This document shows, in pieces, positions 16,419-24,913 of a stretch of 64,000 nt of DNA. This stretch comes from Xenophilus sp003671765 (GTDB lineage: Bacteria > Pseudomonadota > Gammaproteobacteria > Burkholderiales > Burkholderiaceae_C): positions 3,782,001 to 3,846,000 of the forward strand of contig CP166702.1 in NCBI GenBank assembly GCA_051414805.1, given 5' to 3'. Position 1 is the stretch's first letter. Every line of letters begins with the position of its first letter. A program made the translations under genes and the position numbers. The notes under the pieces were generated by a model that saw only the letters and a program-made list of their open reading frames with translations, did no database searches and had not been told where the DNA came from.

Positions 16419-17498
16419 TTGAGTTTCGACACGGTCCTCGCCCATCCCTGGTTCCACACCTGGCTGGCCGCCCTGGTCGCCATCGTCGCGGCCTCGGCCG
16501 TCCACCGCATCGCGCAGGCGGTCTTTGCCCGCGTCACGCGTCCAATGCCCCTGATCCACGCGATGGTGCTGGCGGTGCGCACGCCCGCCGCCTTCGTGCT
16601 GCCGCTGATCGCGCTGCAGGGCGTGTGGCAGGCCGCGCCCGACGACCTGCACTTCATCGGCCGCGTGCGCCACCTCAACGGCCTGCTGCTCATCGCCTGC
16701 ATGACCTGGCTGGTGGTGCGGCTGATCCGCGGCTTCGCCAACGGCATCATCGCGGCGCATCCGGTGGACGTGGAAGACAACATGAACGCCCGCCGCATCC
16801 TCACGCAGACGCGCGTGATCGCGCGCAGCGCCATGAGCGTCGCGGTGGTGATCGGCGCGGCCATGATGCTGATGACCTTCCCCGGCGCCAAGCAGGTCGG
16901 GGCCAGCCTGCTGGCCTCGGCCGGGGTGATCGGCATCGTCGGCGGCCTGGCCGCCAAGCCGGTGTTCAGCAACCTCATCGCCGGCCTGCAGATCGCGCTG
17001 GCGCAGCCCATCCGCATCGACGACGTGCTGATCGTGGAAGGCGAATGGGGCCGCGTGGAGGAAATTACCGGCAGCTACGTGGTGCTGAAGATCTGGGACG
17101 ACCGGCGGCTCATCATCCCGCTGCAGTACTTCATCGAGAAGCCGTTCCAGAACTGGACGCGAAACAGCTCGCAGCTGCTGGGCTCGGTGTTCTTCTACGT
17201 CGACTTCGGCATGCCGATCGCGCCGCTGCGCGCCGAGGTCGAGCGCATCGTGAACGCGTCGGCCAACTGGGACCGGCGCTTCTTCAACCTGGCGGTGACC
17301 GACACCACCGAGCGCACCATGCAGCTGCGGGTGCTGTGCACCGCGGCCTCGTCGGGCCAGGCCTTCGACCTGCGCTGCCAGGTGCGCGAGGGGCTGATCG
17401 ACTTCATGCAGCGCGAGTACCCGCAGTTCCTGCCGCGCACGCGCATCGAGGCCGACCGGCCGGCCGTCCAGCCGGCGCCGGAGCCGCAGCCGGCCTGA
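16419..17498 (+). CDS. MscS-family mechanosensitive ion channel
   Basis: A 359-residue membrane protein with about four helices and the MscS core. The pore helix is LLASAGVIGIVGGLAAKPVF, followed by NLIAGLQIALAQPIRIDDVL, then the beta domain with EGEWGRVEEITGSYVVLKIW and RRLIIPLQYFIEKPFQNWTR. The start is TTG 16419, chosen because a GGAGAA ribosome-binding site lies at 16409-16414 and no ATG with a comparable site precedes the first helix. Such channels release solutes on osmotic downshock. It ends in a Pro/Glu tail. Confidence 0.88.
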   Translation: MSFDTVLAHPWFHTWLAALVAIVAASAVHRIAQAVFARVTRPMPLIHAMVLAVRTPAAFVLPLIALQGVWQAAPDDLHFIGRVRHLNGLLLIACMTWLVVRLIRGFANGIIAAHPVDVEDNMNARRILTQTRVIARSAMSVAVVIGAAMMLMTFPGAKQVGASLLASAGVIGIVGGLAAKPVFSNLIAGLQIALAQPIRIDDVLIVEGEWGRVEEITGSYVVLKIWDDRRLIIPLQYFIEKPFQNWTRNSSQLLGSVFFYVDFGMPIAPLRAEVERIVNASANWDRRFFNLAVTDTTERTMQLRVLCTAASSGQAFDLRCQVREGLIDFMQREYPQFLPRTRIEADRPAVQPAPEPQPA

Positions 17499-17536
17499 CG
17501 GCCGCCGGGGGGGCAAGCCCGGGCCGCCCCTGCCCT

Positions 17537-17600
17537 GCTATTGAATTCATAGCTGCACGCGCCCGCCTCACGGGCGCTGGAGGCCGATTCGGCCCGAAAT
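17537..17600 (+). repeat. Dispersed palindromic repeat, copy 3 (long form)
   Basis: Starts GCTATTGAATTCATAGC, the best palindrome of the set, followed by TGCACGCGCCCGCCTCACGG and then GCGCTGGAGGCCGATTCGGC, which adds a second short inverted repeat (GGCCGATTCGGCC). It lies 39 bases after the MscS stop. The rest of the interval to 17776 shows nothing recognisable apart from an AAGGAGC ribosome-binding site at its end. Confidence 0.75.
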
Positions 17601-17776
17601 TCGCGCGTGCAGCCGTGCCGCGCACGGCCCGCCGGCGCGCCGCCGCCCATCCGCCGGCGGTGCATTTCGTCCCCCGTTCCTGCACTTCGTCGCACGCCGC
17701 TGGTCCGGTGTCCGGGCGGCGCGCACAGTCACGCCATCGACTTCCGTCACCCCCACACCGCACCAAGGAGCTTCCC

Positions 17777-18298
17777 ATGCTGATCGAGATCCTGACCCAC
17801 ACCCCGACCTGGGTTTTCGTCGTCTTCGGCCTGCTGGCCTGGCTGGGCGGCAAGCAGCTGGCCGCCGGCAGCGCGCACCTGAACCGCGTGATCGCGATGC
17901 CGCTGGCCATGGTCGGCTTCGCCGTCTACGGCTTGGCGACCGCCTTCGGCCAGTCGCCCGCCGGCCTGAGCGCGCTGGCCGGCTGGGCCGCCGCTGCGGC
18001 CGTGGCGCTGGCCGTGGTCAGCCGCATCCCGCTGAACCCCGCCGTGCGCTACGACACCGCCGCGCGCCGCTTCTTCCAGCCCGGCAGCGCCGTGCCGCTG
18101 GCGCTCATGATGGGCATCTTCTTCACCAAGTACGTGGTCGGCGTGACGCTCGCCTTCCACCCCGAGTACGCGCACCAGACCGGCTTCGCCGTCGGCATCA
18201 GCGCGCTGTACGGTCTGTTCAGCGGCATCTTCGCCGGCCGCGCCCTGCGCCTGTGGAAGCTGGCCTTCCGCGGCCATGCCGCCACCGCCGCCGCCTGA
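17777..18298 (+). CDS. Small multi-pass membrane protein (DUF6622-like)
   Basis: A 173-residue protein with about four to five hydrophobic helices: TPTWVFVVFGLLAWLGGKQL, VIAMPLAMVGFAVYGLATAF, LAGWAAAAAVALAVVSRIPL, and two in the C-terminal half around MMGIFFTKYVVGVTLAFHPE. It resembles proteins annotated as DUF6622, though I am not certain of the number. No catalytic motif is visible. Two further membrane-protein genes follow on the same strand. Confidence 0.7.
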   Translation: MLIEILTHTPTWVFVVFGLLAWLGGKQLAAGSAHLNRVIAMPLAMVGFAVYGLATAFGQSPAGLSALAGWAAAAAVALAVVSRIPLNPAVRYDTAARRFFQPGSAVPLALMMGIFFTKYVVGVTLAFHPEYAHQTGFAVGISALYGLFSGIFAGRALRLWKLAFRGHAATAAA

Positions 18299-18330
18299 GC
18301 CCCACCACCCGATTACCGAGGAATCCCGCC

Positions 18331-18645
18331 ATGAACACCGCCGCCACCCCCCGCCTCTCGCCCGCCGACGAAGCCCGACTCGACCTCCTCGCCCAGCGCC
18401 GCGCCAAGGCCAAGCTGGGCTGGTACCTGCACGCCGCCGTCTACGTGGTGGTGAACCTCGGCCTCGTCGCGCTGTCGGTCGCCAACGGCCGCCACTGGGC
18501 CATCTTCCCGCTGCTGGGCTGGGGCCTGGGCCTGTTCTTCCACGGCATGGCCGTGTGGGTCTTCGCGCCGGGCAATCCGATGCTCGGCCGCATGGTGGCG
18601 CGCGAACGGGCCCGCTTGCGCACCGCCGGCACCGACCCGTGGTGA
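18331..18645 (+). CDS. 2TM-domain protein
   Basis: A 104-residue protein with a charged helical N-terminus (EARLDLLAQRRAKAKLGWY) and two close membrane helices (YLHAAVYVVVNLGLVALSV and FPLLGWGLGLFFHGMAVWVF). This is the 2TM domain seen alone or attached to histidine kinases of the LytS type. The conserved W-G-x-G-x-x-x-H before the end of helix 2 is present. A LytS-type kinase is encoded 1 kb downstream, which may be more than coincidence. Confidence 0.75.
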   Translation: MNTAATPRLSPADEARLDLLAQRRAKAKLGWYLHAAVYVVVNLGLVALSVANGRHWAIFPLLGWGLGLFFHGMAVWVFAPGNPMLGRMVARERARLRTAGTDPW

Positions 18646-18723
18646 GCGGCCGGGTATCCACGCACGGATCGTCCGCTTTTTTGTGAAGAATCGACGGGCT
18701 GCAGGCACCACCACGACAACACC

Positions 18724-19677
18724 ATGCCCACGCTCCTCGTCACCATCCTCAAGCTCGCCGTCGTCACGGTGCTGCTGTGCTCGCTGGCCGAGGCGATCGT
18801 GCTGTCGCTGCGGCGCGGCGTGAACGCCGCCGCCGGAGGCTACGACTGGAAGGCGGCCGGCATCTCGGTCTTCGACTTCCTGGTGCGCGAATACCCGCTG
18901 CGCTGGCTGCTGCCGCTGGGCTTCTGGCTGGGCTGGATGGACTGGCTCTACGCGCACCGCCTGTTCGACATCCGCATGGACCACTGGAGCGGCTGGGCCG
19001 CGGCCTTCCTCGCGCAGGAGTTCTGCTACTACTGGTACCACCGCGCGGCGCACCGGGTGCGCTGGTTCTGGTGCACGCACTCGATCCACCACACGCCCAA
19101 CCAGCTCAATCTGTCGGCCGCCTACCGCTTCGGCTGGACCGGCAAGCTCACCGGCACGCTGGGCTTCTTCCTGCTGCCGCCGCTGCTGGGCCTGCCGCCG
19201 CGGGTGGTGCTGGTGCTGTTCACGCTCAACCTGCTCTACCAGTTCTGGATCCACGCGACCTGGATCCCGCGGCTCGGCCCGCTCGAATGGGTGCTCAACA
19301 CCCCCTCGGCGCACCGCGTGCACCACGCGAGCAACCTGGCCTACCTCGACGGCAACTACGGCGGCGTGCTGATCGTCTTCGACCGCCTCTTCGGCACCTA
19401 CATCCCCGAGCGCGCCGAGGAGCCGCCGCGCTACGGGCTGGTCCATCCCATCCGCGGCTACAACCTGCTGCAGATCGAGTTCGGCCAGTGGCAGGCGCTG
19501 TGGCGCGACCTGCGCGGCGCACGCTCGGTGGGCGAGGCGCTGGGCTACCTGTGGCGCCCGCCCGGCTGGCGGCCCGGCGGCGGCGACACGACCGAGGAAC
19601 TGCGTGCCCGCGCAGCCGTGCCCGCCGCGGTGGACACGCCGCCCGCCACCGCCGCGCTGCCCCTGGCCACCCCATGA
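18724..19677 (+). CDS. Sterol desaturase / fatty acid hydroxylase family protein
   Basis: A 317-residue membrane diiron enzyme. The histidine clusters are HRAAHRVRWFWCTHSIHH (about residues 109-126) and a later SAHRVHHASN with YLDGNYGG. Together they give the three-box pattern HX3H/HX2HH/HX2HH of fatty acid hydroxylases. Four hydrophobic helices surround them. It probably hydroxylates or desaturates a lipid in the inner membrane using O2. The stop overlaps the histidine kinase start by four bases, so this enzyme and the LytS/LytTR pair are probably cotranscribed. Confidence 0.87.
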   Translation: MPTLLVTILKLAVVTVLLCSLAEAIVLSLRRGVNAAAGGYDWKAAGISVFDFLVREYPLRWLLPLGFWLGWMDWLYAHRLFDIRMDHWSGWAAAFLAQEFCYYWYHRAAHRVRWFWCTHSIHHTPNQLNLSAAYRFGWTGKLTGTLGFFLLPPLLGLPPRVVLVLFTLNLLYQFWIHATWIPRLGPLEWVLNTPSAHRVHHASNLAYLDGNYGGVLIVFDRLFGTYIPERAEEPPRYGLVHPIRGYNLLQIEFGQWQALWRDLRGARSVGEALGYLWRPPGWRPGGGDTTEELRARAAVPAAVDTPPATAALPLATP

Positions 19678-20753
19678 GTCCCCTGTGGCGCGACGCCGCC
19701 CGCCACTGGCTGCAGGTGCTGGCGCTGTGCAGCGTGGTGGCGGTGTTCACCACGCTGCTGTGGCCCAACCGCACCTACGTCTCGCAGCTGGTGTATTCGG
19801 TGTGCATCGGCAGCCTGTGCTGGGCCACCATGGAGTTCGGCCGCTACCTCATCCCCGCGAAGTACTGCCACGTCGACCCGGAAGGCGGCCGCGGCTGGCC
19901 GCAGGGCTGGCGCGGGCTGGTGCTCACGGCGGTCGGGATCGCCGTCGGCTTCTATGTCGGCGACTGGCTGGCCTTCCAGCTCATCGGCCCGGCCTCGCCC
20001 GGGCGCACCGCCAGTTCGCGCGACAGCGCCGCCAGCCTCTACGTCACCATCGCCGCCGGCGCGATCGGGGCCTACTACTTCCACAGCCGCGGCAAGGCGG
20101 CGGCGCTGGCGGCCGAGATCGCGAAAGCCGAGCGCGACGCCAGCGAGGCCAAGCTCAAGCTGCTGGAGACGCAGCTGGAGCCGCACATGCTGTTCAACAC
20201 GCTGGCCAACCTGCGCGTGCTCATCACGCTCGACCCACCGCGCGCCGTGGCCATGCTCGACCGCCTCAACGGCTACCTGCGCGCCACGCTGGCCGGCTCG
20301 CGCGCCACGCAGCATCCGCTGGCGCAGGAGTTCGCACGCCTGGCCGACTACCTGGAACTGATGGCCGTACGCATGGGCGATCGCCTGCACTTCACGCTCG
20401 ACCTGCCGGACGGCCTGCGCGAGGTGCCCGTGCCGCCGCTGCTGCTGCAGCCGCTGGTGGAGAACGCCATCCGCCACGGGCTGGAGCCCAAGGTGGACGG
20501 CGGCGAAATCCGCGTGAGCGCCCGCCGTGCCTCGGCGGCCGACGGCGCGCGGCTGGTGCTCGAGGTGGCCGACACCGGCGTCGGCCTGCCGCCCGATGCA
20601 GTCGCTCCCGCCGCTGCGCGCGAGGACGGCGGCGGATTCGGCGTGCAGCAGGTGCGCGAACGGCTGCACACGCTGTACGGGGAGCGGGCCACTATGGAAT
20701 TGATAGCTGCTCCCGCCGGCGGGACGCGGGCTACCGTCACTTTTCCCTTGTAA
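19674..20753 (+). CDS. LytS/YehU-type sensor histidine kinase
   Basis: A 359-residue kinase. About four N-terminal membrane helices are followed by a coiled linker, then the His_kinase family box LLETQLEPHMLFNTLANLRV with His171 the likely phosphate acceptor (normally Q-I-x-P-H-F-L-F-N). The ATPase domain has LQPLVENAIRHGLEP (N box) and VADTGVGLP (G1). The last 20 residues, ERATMELIAAPAGGTRATVT, are encoded by repeat copy 4 yet still fit the family's final strands. It partners the LytTR regulator 8 bases downstream. Confidence 0.9.
   Translation: MSPLWRDAARHWLQVLALCSVVAVFTTLLWPNRTYVSQLVYSVCIGSLCWATMEFGRYLIPAKYCHVDPEGGRGWPQGWRGLVLTAVGIAVGFYVGDWLAFQLIGPASPGRTASSRDSAASLYVTIAAGAIGAYYFHSRGKAAALAAEIAKAERDASEAKLKLLETQLEPHMLFNTLANLRVLITLDPPRAVAMLDRLNGYLRATLAGSRATQHPLAQEFARLADYLELMAVRMGDRLHFTLDLPDGLREVPVPPLLLQPLVENAIRHGLEPKVDGGEIRVSARRASAADGARLVLEVADTGVGLPPDAVAPAAAREDGGGFGVQQVRERLHTLYGERATMELIAAPAGGTRATVTFPL
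20691..20735 (+). repeat. Dispersed palindromic repeat, copy 4 (inside a coding region)
   Basis: ACTATGGAATTGATAGC, then TGCTCCCGCCGGCGGGACGC and GGGCTACC: a shortened family member lying inside the last 63 bases of the histidine kinase gene. The frame stays open to the TAA at 20751. Confidence 0.6.
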
Positions 20754-20761
20754 GTTCTGCC

Positions 20762-21610
20762 ATGCCCACCGCCCTCATCGCCGAAGACGAACCCCTGCTG
20801 GCCCAGGCCCTGAAGGCCGAGCTCGCCCAAGCCTGGCCCGCGCTGCAGGTCGTCGCCACCGTGGGCGACGGCGCCAGCGCCGCCCGCGAGGCCCTGGCGC
20901 GCCGGCCCGACGTGCTCTTCTTCGACATCCGCATGCCGGGCCAGGACGGCCTCGCCGCCGCCGCCGAAGTGGCCGACCGCTGGCCGCACGACGACGCGCC
21001 GATGCCGCAGCTGGTCTTCGTCACCGCCTACGACGAGTACGCTGTCCGCGCCTTCGACGCCCAGGCGCTCGACTACGTGCTCAAGCCCGTGCAGCCCGAG
21101 CGCCTGCGCCGTACGGTGGCGCGCCTGCAGCAGGCCCTGGTGGCCGACCAGGCGGCGCCCGCCGGCAACGCCGCGACCTCGGACGCCCTGGAACACACGC
21201 TCGCCCAATGGCGCCAGCTGCTGGCCGCCGCGGGCGGGGCGCTGCCGGCGGCCGGCCTGCCCGCGCTGGCCGGCGCAGCACCCCTGAAGTTCATCACCGC
21301 CAGCGACGCCGTGGGCACCGTGCGCATGGTGCCGATCGACGAGGTCATCTACTTCGAGGCGGCGGACAAGTACATCCGCGTGCTCACCGCCACGCAGGAG
21401 CACCTCATCCGCACGCCGCTGAAGCAGCTGCTGCCCCAGCTCGACCCGCAGGTGTTCTGGCAGGTGCACCGCGCGGTGGTGGTGCGCGCCAGTGCGATCG
21501 ATCGGGTGCAGCGCGACGAGGCCGGCAAGCTGCATCTGAGCCTGCGCGGACGGGCGGGCGAGGACATCGTCGTAAGCCGGCTCTATGCGCACCTCTTCAA
21601 GGCGATGTGA
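20762..21610 (+). CDS. LytTR-family response regulator
   Basis: A 282-residue protein. The receiver domain (residues 1-125) has the acidic pair in IAEDEP, phosphate acceptor Asp55 (VLFFDIRMPGQDG), FVTAYDEYAVRAF and the lysine in YVLKPVQ. An Ala-rich linker follows. The LytTR DNA-binding domain starts near residue 175, with IDEVIYFEAADKYIRVLTA and QVFWQVHRAVVVRASAID. It is the output half of the pair with the kinase just upstream; the obvious candidate target is the hydroxylase operon itself. Confidence 0.92.
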   Translation: MPTALIAEDEPLLAQALKAELAQAWPALQVVATVGDGASAAREALARRPDVLFFDIRMPGQDGLAAAAEVADRWPHDDAPMPQLVFVTAYDEYAVRAFDAQALDYVLKPVQPERLRRTVARLQQALVADQAAPAGNAATSDALEHTLAQWRQLLAAAGGALPAAGLPALAGAAPLKFITASDAVGTVRMVPIDEVIYFEAADKYIRVLTATQEHLIRTPLKQLLPQLDPQVFWQVHRAVVVRASAIDRVQRDEAGKLHLSLRGRAGEDIVVSRLYAHLFKAM

Positions 21611-21625
21611 GGCGGCAAAAAAAGA

Positions 21626-21655
21626 AGGCCGTCCCCGCTTGCGCGGGGACGGCCT
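21626..21655 (-). terminator. Strong rho-independent terminator, minus-strand orientation
   Basis: A perfect 13-base-pair stem (AGGCCGTCCCCGC against GCGGGGACGGCCT) with a four-base loop. Read on the minus strand, the stem is followed by TTCTTTTTTTG (21615-21625), so it ends transcripts of the gene at 21764-22087. The hairpin may also protect the end of the plus-strand LytTR transcript. Confidence 0.85.
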
Positions 21656-21763
21656 GTTCAGCCCGGAAGTCGGCGAGAGCCTTGGAATCCCTCGCCCTGG
21701 CGCGCCAGTCGGTGGTCGACCCTCGTTGCTCGTGAGTGAGGCGCGCCTGGCTCGGGCTCAACC

Positions 21764-22087
21764 TTAACGCCAGTGGTGGTGATGGCGGTAGTAGCCGGGG
21801 CCGGGGCGGTAGTAGCCGCGCGGGCCGTAGTAGGGACGGGGACCGTAGTACACCGGAGCGGGCGGCGCGTAGTACACCGGGGCCGGGCGGTAGTACACCG
21901 GGGGCGGCGGCGCCACGTACACCGGGGCCGGCGCGTAATAACCGGGGTTGCCCACGCCGACCGCGACGCCCGGGGCGCTGATGCCGACCGACCAGCCCAC
22001 CTGTGCGCTCGCCGTACCGGCGGCGAACAAGGCACCGGCCGCCACGGCACCGGCTGCGGCCCACTTGAACAATGTCGAACGTGTCAT
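21764..22087 (-). CDS. Exported Pro/Tyr-rich repeat protein
   Basis: A 107-residue protein. Residues 1-31 are a signal peptide (MTRSTLFKWAAAGAVAAGAL, cleavage likely after ASA). The mature part begins QVGWSVGISAPGVAVGVG and then repeats PAPVYVAPPPPVYYRPAPVYY-like units, ending YYRHHHHW. Small exported proteins with PxPVYY repeats are common in Comamonadaceae and have no known function. The start at 22087 is preferred over one 13 codons upstream because an AAGGAG site precedes it and it opens directly into the signal peptide. Confidence 0.8.
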   Translation of the reverse strand: MTRSTLFKWAAAGAVAAGALFAAGTASAQVGWSVGISAPGVAVGVGNPGYYAPAPVYVAPPPPVYYRPAPVYYAPPAPVYYGPRPYYGPRGYYRPGPGYYRHHHHWR

Positions 22088-22319
22088 GTTGGTTCTCCTT
22101 GAACAGAGGCGGCTCGGGTGGGGCACCTGCCCCAGAACGATCTGCCCATGTGCGTATTGAACGCGTCAGTTGTAAATCAGGATCACGCGGCTTGGTGAAG
22201 ATCGTTACCAAAAGTGAAGCGCGCCACCCGTTTGCGTGAAATTCTGCGCCGGCCCAGCCACTTGCGCCAGCCCGCCTGCGCCCCAGGTGAGAGTAGGCAC
22301 CGACCCATAGAATTCCCCA

Positions 22320-24191
22320 ATGACCTCCCCGAACGCCAAAACCGGCGGTAACAAAGAACATCCCGATTCGGCCACGCCGGCCGCACCGAGCAACTTCCTG
22401 CGCCACGTCATCGAGCACGACATCGCCGAAGGCACCTACGCCACCCGCCGCTGGGGCGGCTCGCCCGGCGACGGCCCGCACCACCTGGCCGGCATGCCCG
22501 ACCCGGCGAAGATCCGCACCCGCTTCCCGCCCGAGCCCAACGGGTACCTGCACATCGGCCACGCCAAGAGCATCTGGCTGAACTTCGAGCTGGCCAAGGA
22601 ATACGGCGGCGTGTGCCACCTGCGCTTCGACGACACCAACCCCGAGAAGGAAGAGCAGGAGTACGTCGATTCGATCCGCGAAGCCATCGCCTGGCTGGGC
22701 TACGAGACCCTGCTGGCCGACGACCCCACGCACCGCGGCGTGATGCGCGAGCACGAATACTTCGCCAGCAACTACTTCGACTTCATGTACCGCGCGGCCG
22801 AGTACCTCGTGACCGCTGGCCACGCGTATGTCGACGAACAGAGCCCCGAGGAAATGCGCGCCAACCGCGGCGACTTCGGCAAGCCCGGCACCGACAGCCC
22901 GTACCGCAGCCGCACGCCCGCAGAGAACCTCGCTCGCCTGCGGCAGATGAAGAACGGCGAGCTGCCCGACGGCGCCGCCGTGCTGCGCGCCAAGATCGAC
23001 ATGGCGAGCCCCAACATCAACCTGCGCGACCCCACGCTGTACCGCATCCGCCGCGCCACGCACCACAACACCGGCGACCGGTGGTGCATCTACCCCATGT
23101 ACACCTTCGCGCACCCCATCGAGGACGCGCTGGAGCAGATCACGCACTCGATCTGCACGCTGGAGTTCGAGGACCAGCGGCCGTTTTACGACTGGCTGAT
23201 GGATCGTTTGTGCGAAGGCGGTTTGCTCGTCGCCCCGCCGCCGCACCAGTACGAGTTCGCGCGCCTCAACGTCACCCACGTCATCACCAGCAAGCGCAAG
23301 CTGCGCCAGCTGGTCGAGGAAGGCCACGTCGACGGCTGGGACGACCCCCGCATGCCCACCCTGGCGGGCCTGCGCCGCCGCGGCTACACGCCCGAGGCGC
23401 TGAAACTGTTCTGCGAGCGCAGCGGCACCACCAAGACCGGCGGTGCCTGGACCGAATACGCGGCGCTGGAAGCGGCGCTGCGCGACACGCTGGACCCGGT
23501 CGCGCCGCGGGCGATGGCGGTGCTGGACCCGCTGGCGCTGGAGATCACGAACTGGGACGCCACCATGGGCGCCGGCCACCTGGAGCCATGCCACGCCCCG
23601 GTGAACCCGCACGACGAATCCGCCGGCCAGCGCCACTTCAGCTTCGGCAAGACGCTGTGGATCGAACGCGAGGACTTTCAGGCCGTGCCCGAGAAGGGCT
23701 ATCGCCGGCTTTACCCGCCGCACACGAATGCCAGCAACCAGGCCATCGATGGCAACAAGGTGCGGCTGAAGTACGGTTACGTCGTGCAGTGCACGGGCTT
23801 CGAGCAGGACGCCGACGGCAAGGTTACCAAGGTCTTCGCCGAAGTGCTGCCCGAGACGAAGAGCGGCACGCCCGGCGCCGACAGTGTGAAGGTCAAGGGC
23901 GTGATCGGCTGGGTCGGCGCACACGATGCGGTTTCGGCGGAGTTCAGGCTGTACGAGCGGCTGTTTGCGGCAGAGCAGCCAGGGGCAGCGGAGAACGTGA
24001 CCGAGGAGTTGAATTCGGGCAGTCTGCACGTCGTGTCGGGCTATACAGAGCCGGGCCTGGGCGGTGCCAAGGCTGGCGCGAGCTACCAGTTCGAGCGCCT
24101 GGGGTACTTTGTGGTGGACACGAGATCGGACCGGAGCGGCCACTTGGTGTTCAACCGAACGAGCGGATTGAAGGACAGTTGGGGCAAGTAG
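22320..24191 (+). CDS. glnS: Glutamine-tRNA ligase
   Basis: A 623-residue class I aminoacyl-tRNA synthetase. The HIGH motif is in PEPNGYLHIGHAKSIWLNFE and the KMSKS-like loop is HVITSKRKLRQLVEEGHVDG. The acceptor-end domain follows LRFDDTNPEKEEQEYVDSI, and the anticodon-binding beta barrels occupy the C-terminal third (YRRLYPPHTNASNQAIDGNK, QFERLGYFVVD). It charges tRNA-Gln with glutamine. The length is about 65 residues above the E. coli enzyme, mostly at the N-terminus and in insertions. The 232-base gap before it holds no gene I can support. Confidence 0.96.
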   Translation: MTSPNAKTGGNKEHPDSATPAAPSNFLRHVIEHDIAEGTYATRRWGGSPGDGPHHLAGMPDPAKIRTRFPPEPNGYLHIGHAKSIWLNFELAKEYGGVCHLRFDDTNPEKEEQEYVDSIREAIAWLGYETLLADDPTHRGVMREHEYFASNYFDFMYRAAEYLVTAGHAYVDEQSPEEMRANRGDFGKPGTDSPYRSRTPAENLARLRQMKNGELPDGAAVLRAKIDMASPNINLRDPTLYRIRRATHHNTGDRWCIYPMYTFAHPIEDALEQITHSICTLEFEDQRPFYDWLMDRLCEGGLLVAPPPHQYEFARLNVTHVITSKRKLRQLVEEGHVDGWDDPRMPTLAGLRRRGYTPEALKLFCERSGTTKTGGAWTEYAALEAALRDTLDPVAPRAMAVLDPLALEITNWDATMGAGHLEPCHAPVNPHDESAGQRHFSFGKTLWIEREDFQAVPEKGYRRLYPPHTNASNQAIDGNKVRLKYGYVVQCTGFEQDADGKVTKVFAEVLPETKSGTPGADSVKVKGVIGWVGAHDAVSAEFRLYERLFAAEQPGAAENVTEELNSGSLHVVSGYTEPGLGGAKAGASYQFERLGYFVVDTRSDRSGHLVFNRTSGLKDSWGK

Positions 24192-24262
24192 GGCTGCGGC
24201 TACGCCCCGAGGGATGCTCTTTGCGATGTGCCCGGCCGACTCCCAGCACTAAACTCGCTCGT

Positions 24263-24553
24263 ATGCGTCCTTCCGCAGCCGTCCATCAACACCGCGACGC
24301 GATCTATCGCGCCGCAAGCCGCTTTCGCGCCGCCAATCCGCGCGTGTTCGGTTCGGTCTTGCACGGCAATGACGGCGAGGACAGCGACCTCGATCTGCTG
24401 GTGGACGCGCTGCCCGGTGCCACGTTGTTCGATCTGGGCGGCCTGCAGGACGAACTGGAGCAGTTGCTCGGTGTGCGCGTCGACGTGGTGACCCCGCGCG
24501 ACCTGCCTGCGCGCTTTCGCGATGTGGTGTTGGCCGAGGCGCGTCAGGTGTGA
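24263..24553 (+). CDS. mntA: MntA-type antitoxin nucleotidyltransferase
   Basis: A 96-residue minimal nucleotidyltransferase. The GSX10DXD active site is complete: Gly30-Ser31 and Asp42/Asp44 in FGSVLHGNDGEDSDLDLLVD, with a third acidic position likely in RVDVVTP. In type VII toxin-antitoxin systems MntA transfers AMP to a tyrosine of the HepT toxin and so neutralises it. Its TGA overlaps the GTG start of hepT by four bases, the expected order and coupling. Confidence 0.88.
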   Translation: MRPSAAVHQHRDAIYRAASRFRAANPRVFGSVLHGNDGEDSDLDLLVDALPGATLFDLGGLQDELEQLLGVRVDVVTPRDLPARFRDVVLAEARQV

Positions 24554-24900
24554 ACGACCCGCGGCTGTCGGACTACCTCGAGCACATGCGGCAGGCTGCC
24601 GCAGACGCTTGCGCGTTTGTTGATGGCATGGAACAGACTGCTTTTCAGCAGGACAGGCGAACGCAGCAGGCGGTGGTCATGAGCCTCATCGTGCTGGGCG
24701 AGGCCGCGACCAAGGTGATGGAGCGCCATCCGGCGTTCGCCGAAGCGCACGGCGAGATTCCCTGGCGGAACATGCGCGGCATGCGCAACCGCATTGCGCA
24801 CGGCTACTTCGACATCGATCTCGATGTGGTGTGGGAGACGGTGCAAACCGCGCTGCCCGTGCTGCGGGCGCACCTCGCGGATTTGACGCCCAGCGACTGA
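24550..24900 (+). CDS. hepT: HepT-type HEPN toxin (DUF86)
   Basis: A 116-residue HEPN-domain protein starting at GTG 24550. The ribonuclease motif R-X4-H is Arg79-Asn80...His84 in MRGMRNRIAHGYFDID. Tyr86 stands where AMPylation occurs in characterised HepT proteins. MSLIVLGEAATKVMER is the conserved second helix. HepT cleaves RNA (tRNA in studied cases) unless modified by MntA. All key residues are present, so the pair is probably functional. Confidence 0.88.
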   Translation: MNDPRLSDYLEHMRQAAADACAFVDGMEQTAFQQDRRTQQAVVMSLIVLGEAATKVMERHPAFAEAHGEIPWRNMRGMRNRIAHGYFDIDLDVVWETVQTALPVLRAHLADLTPSD

Positions 24901-24913
24901 TGCACTCCCACTT

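Noticed and set aside
13922..17017. 1031-codon open frame on the minus strand
   Set aside because: It lies opposite suhB, the FUSC gene and the MscS gene, all with clear domains; the translation is Arg/His/Gln-rich without any motif.
22088..22319. Possible T-box or other leader upstream of glnS
   Set aside because: T-box leaders are not expected before aminoacyl-tRNA synthetase genes in this group and I saw no specifier or antiterminator structure.
24211..24222. Single GGGATGCTCTT sequence like the MITE end
   Set aside because: Only about 11 bases match and there is no partner end nearby, so it is too short to call an element.
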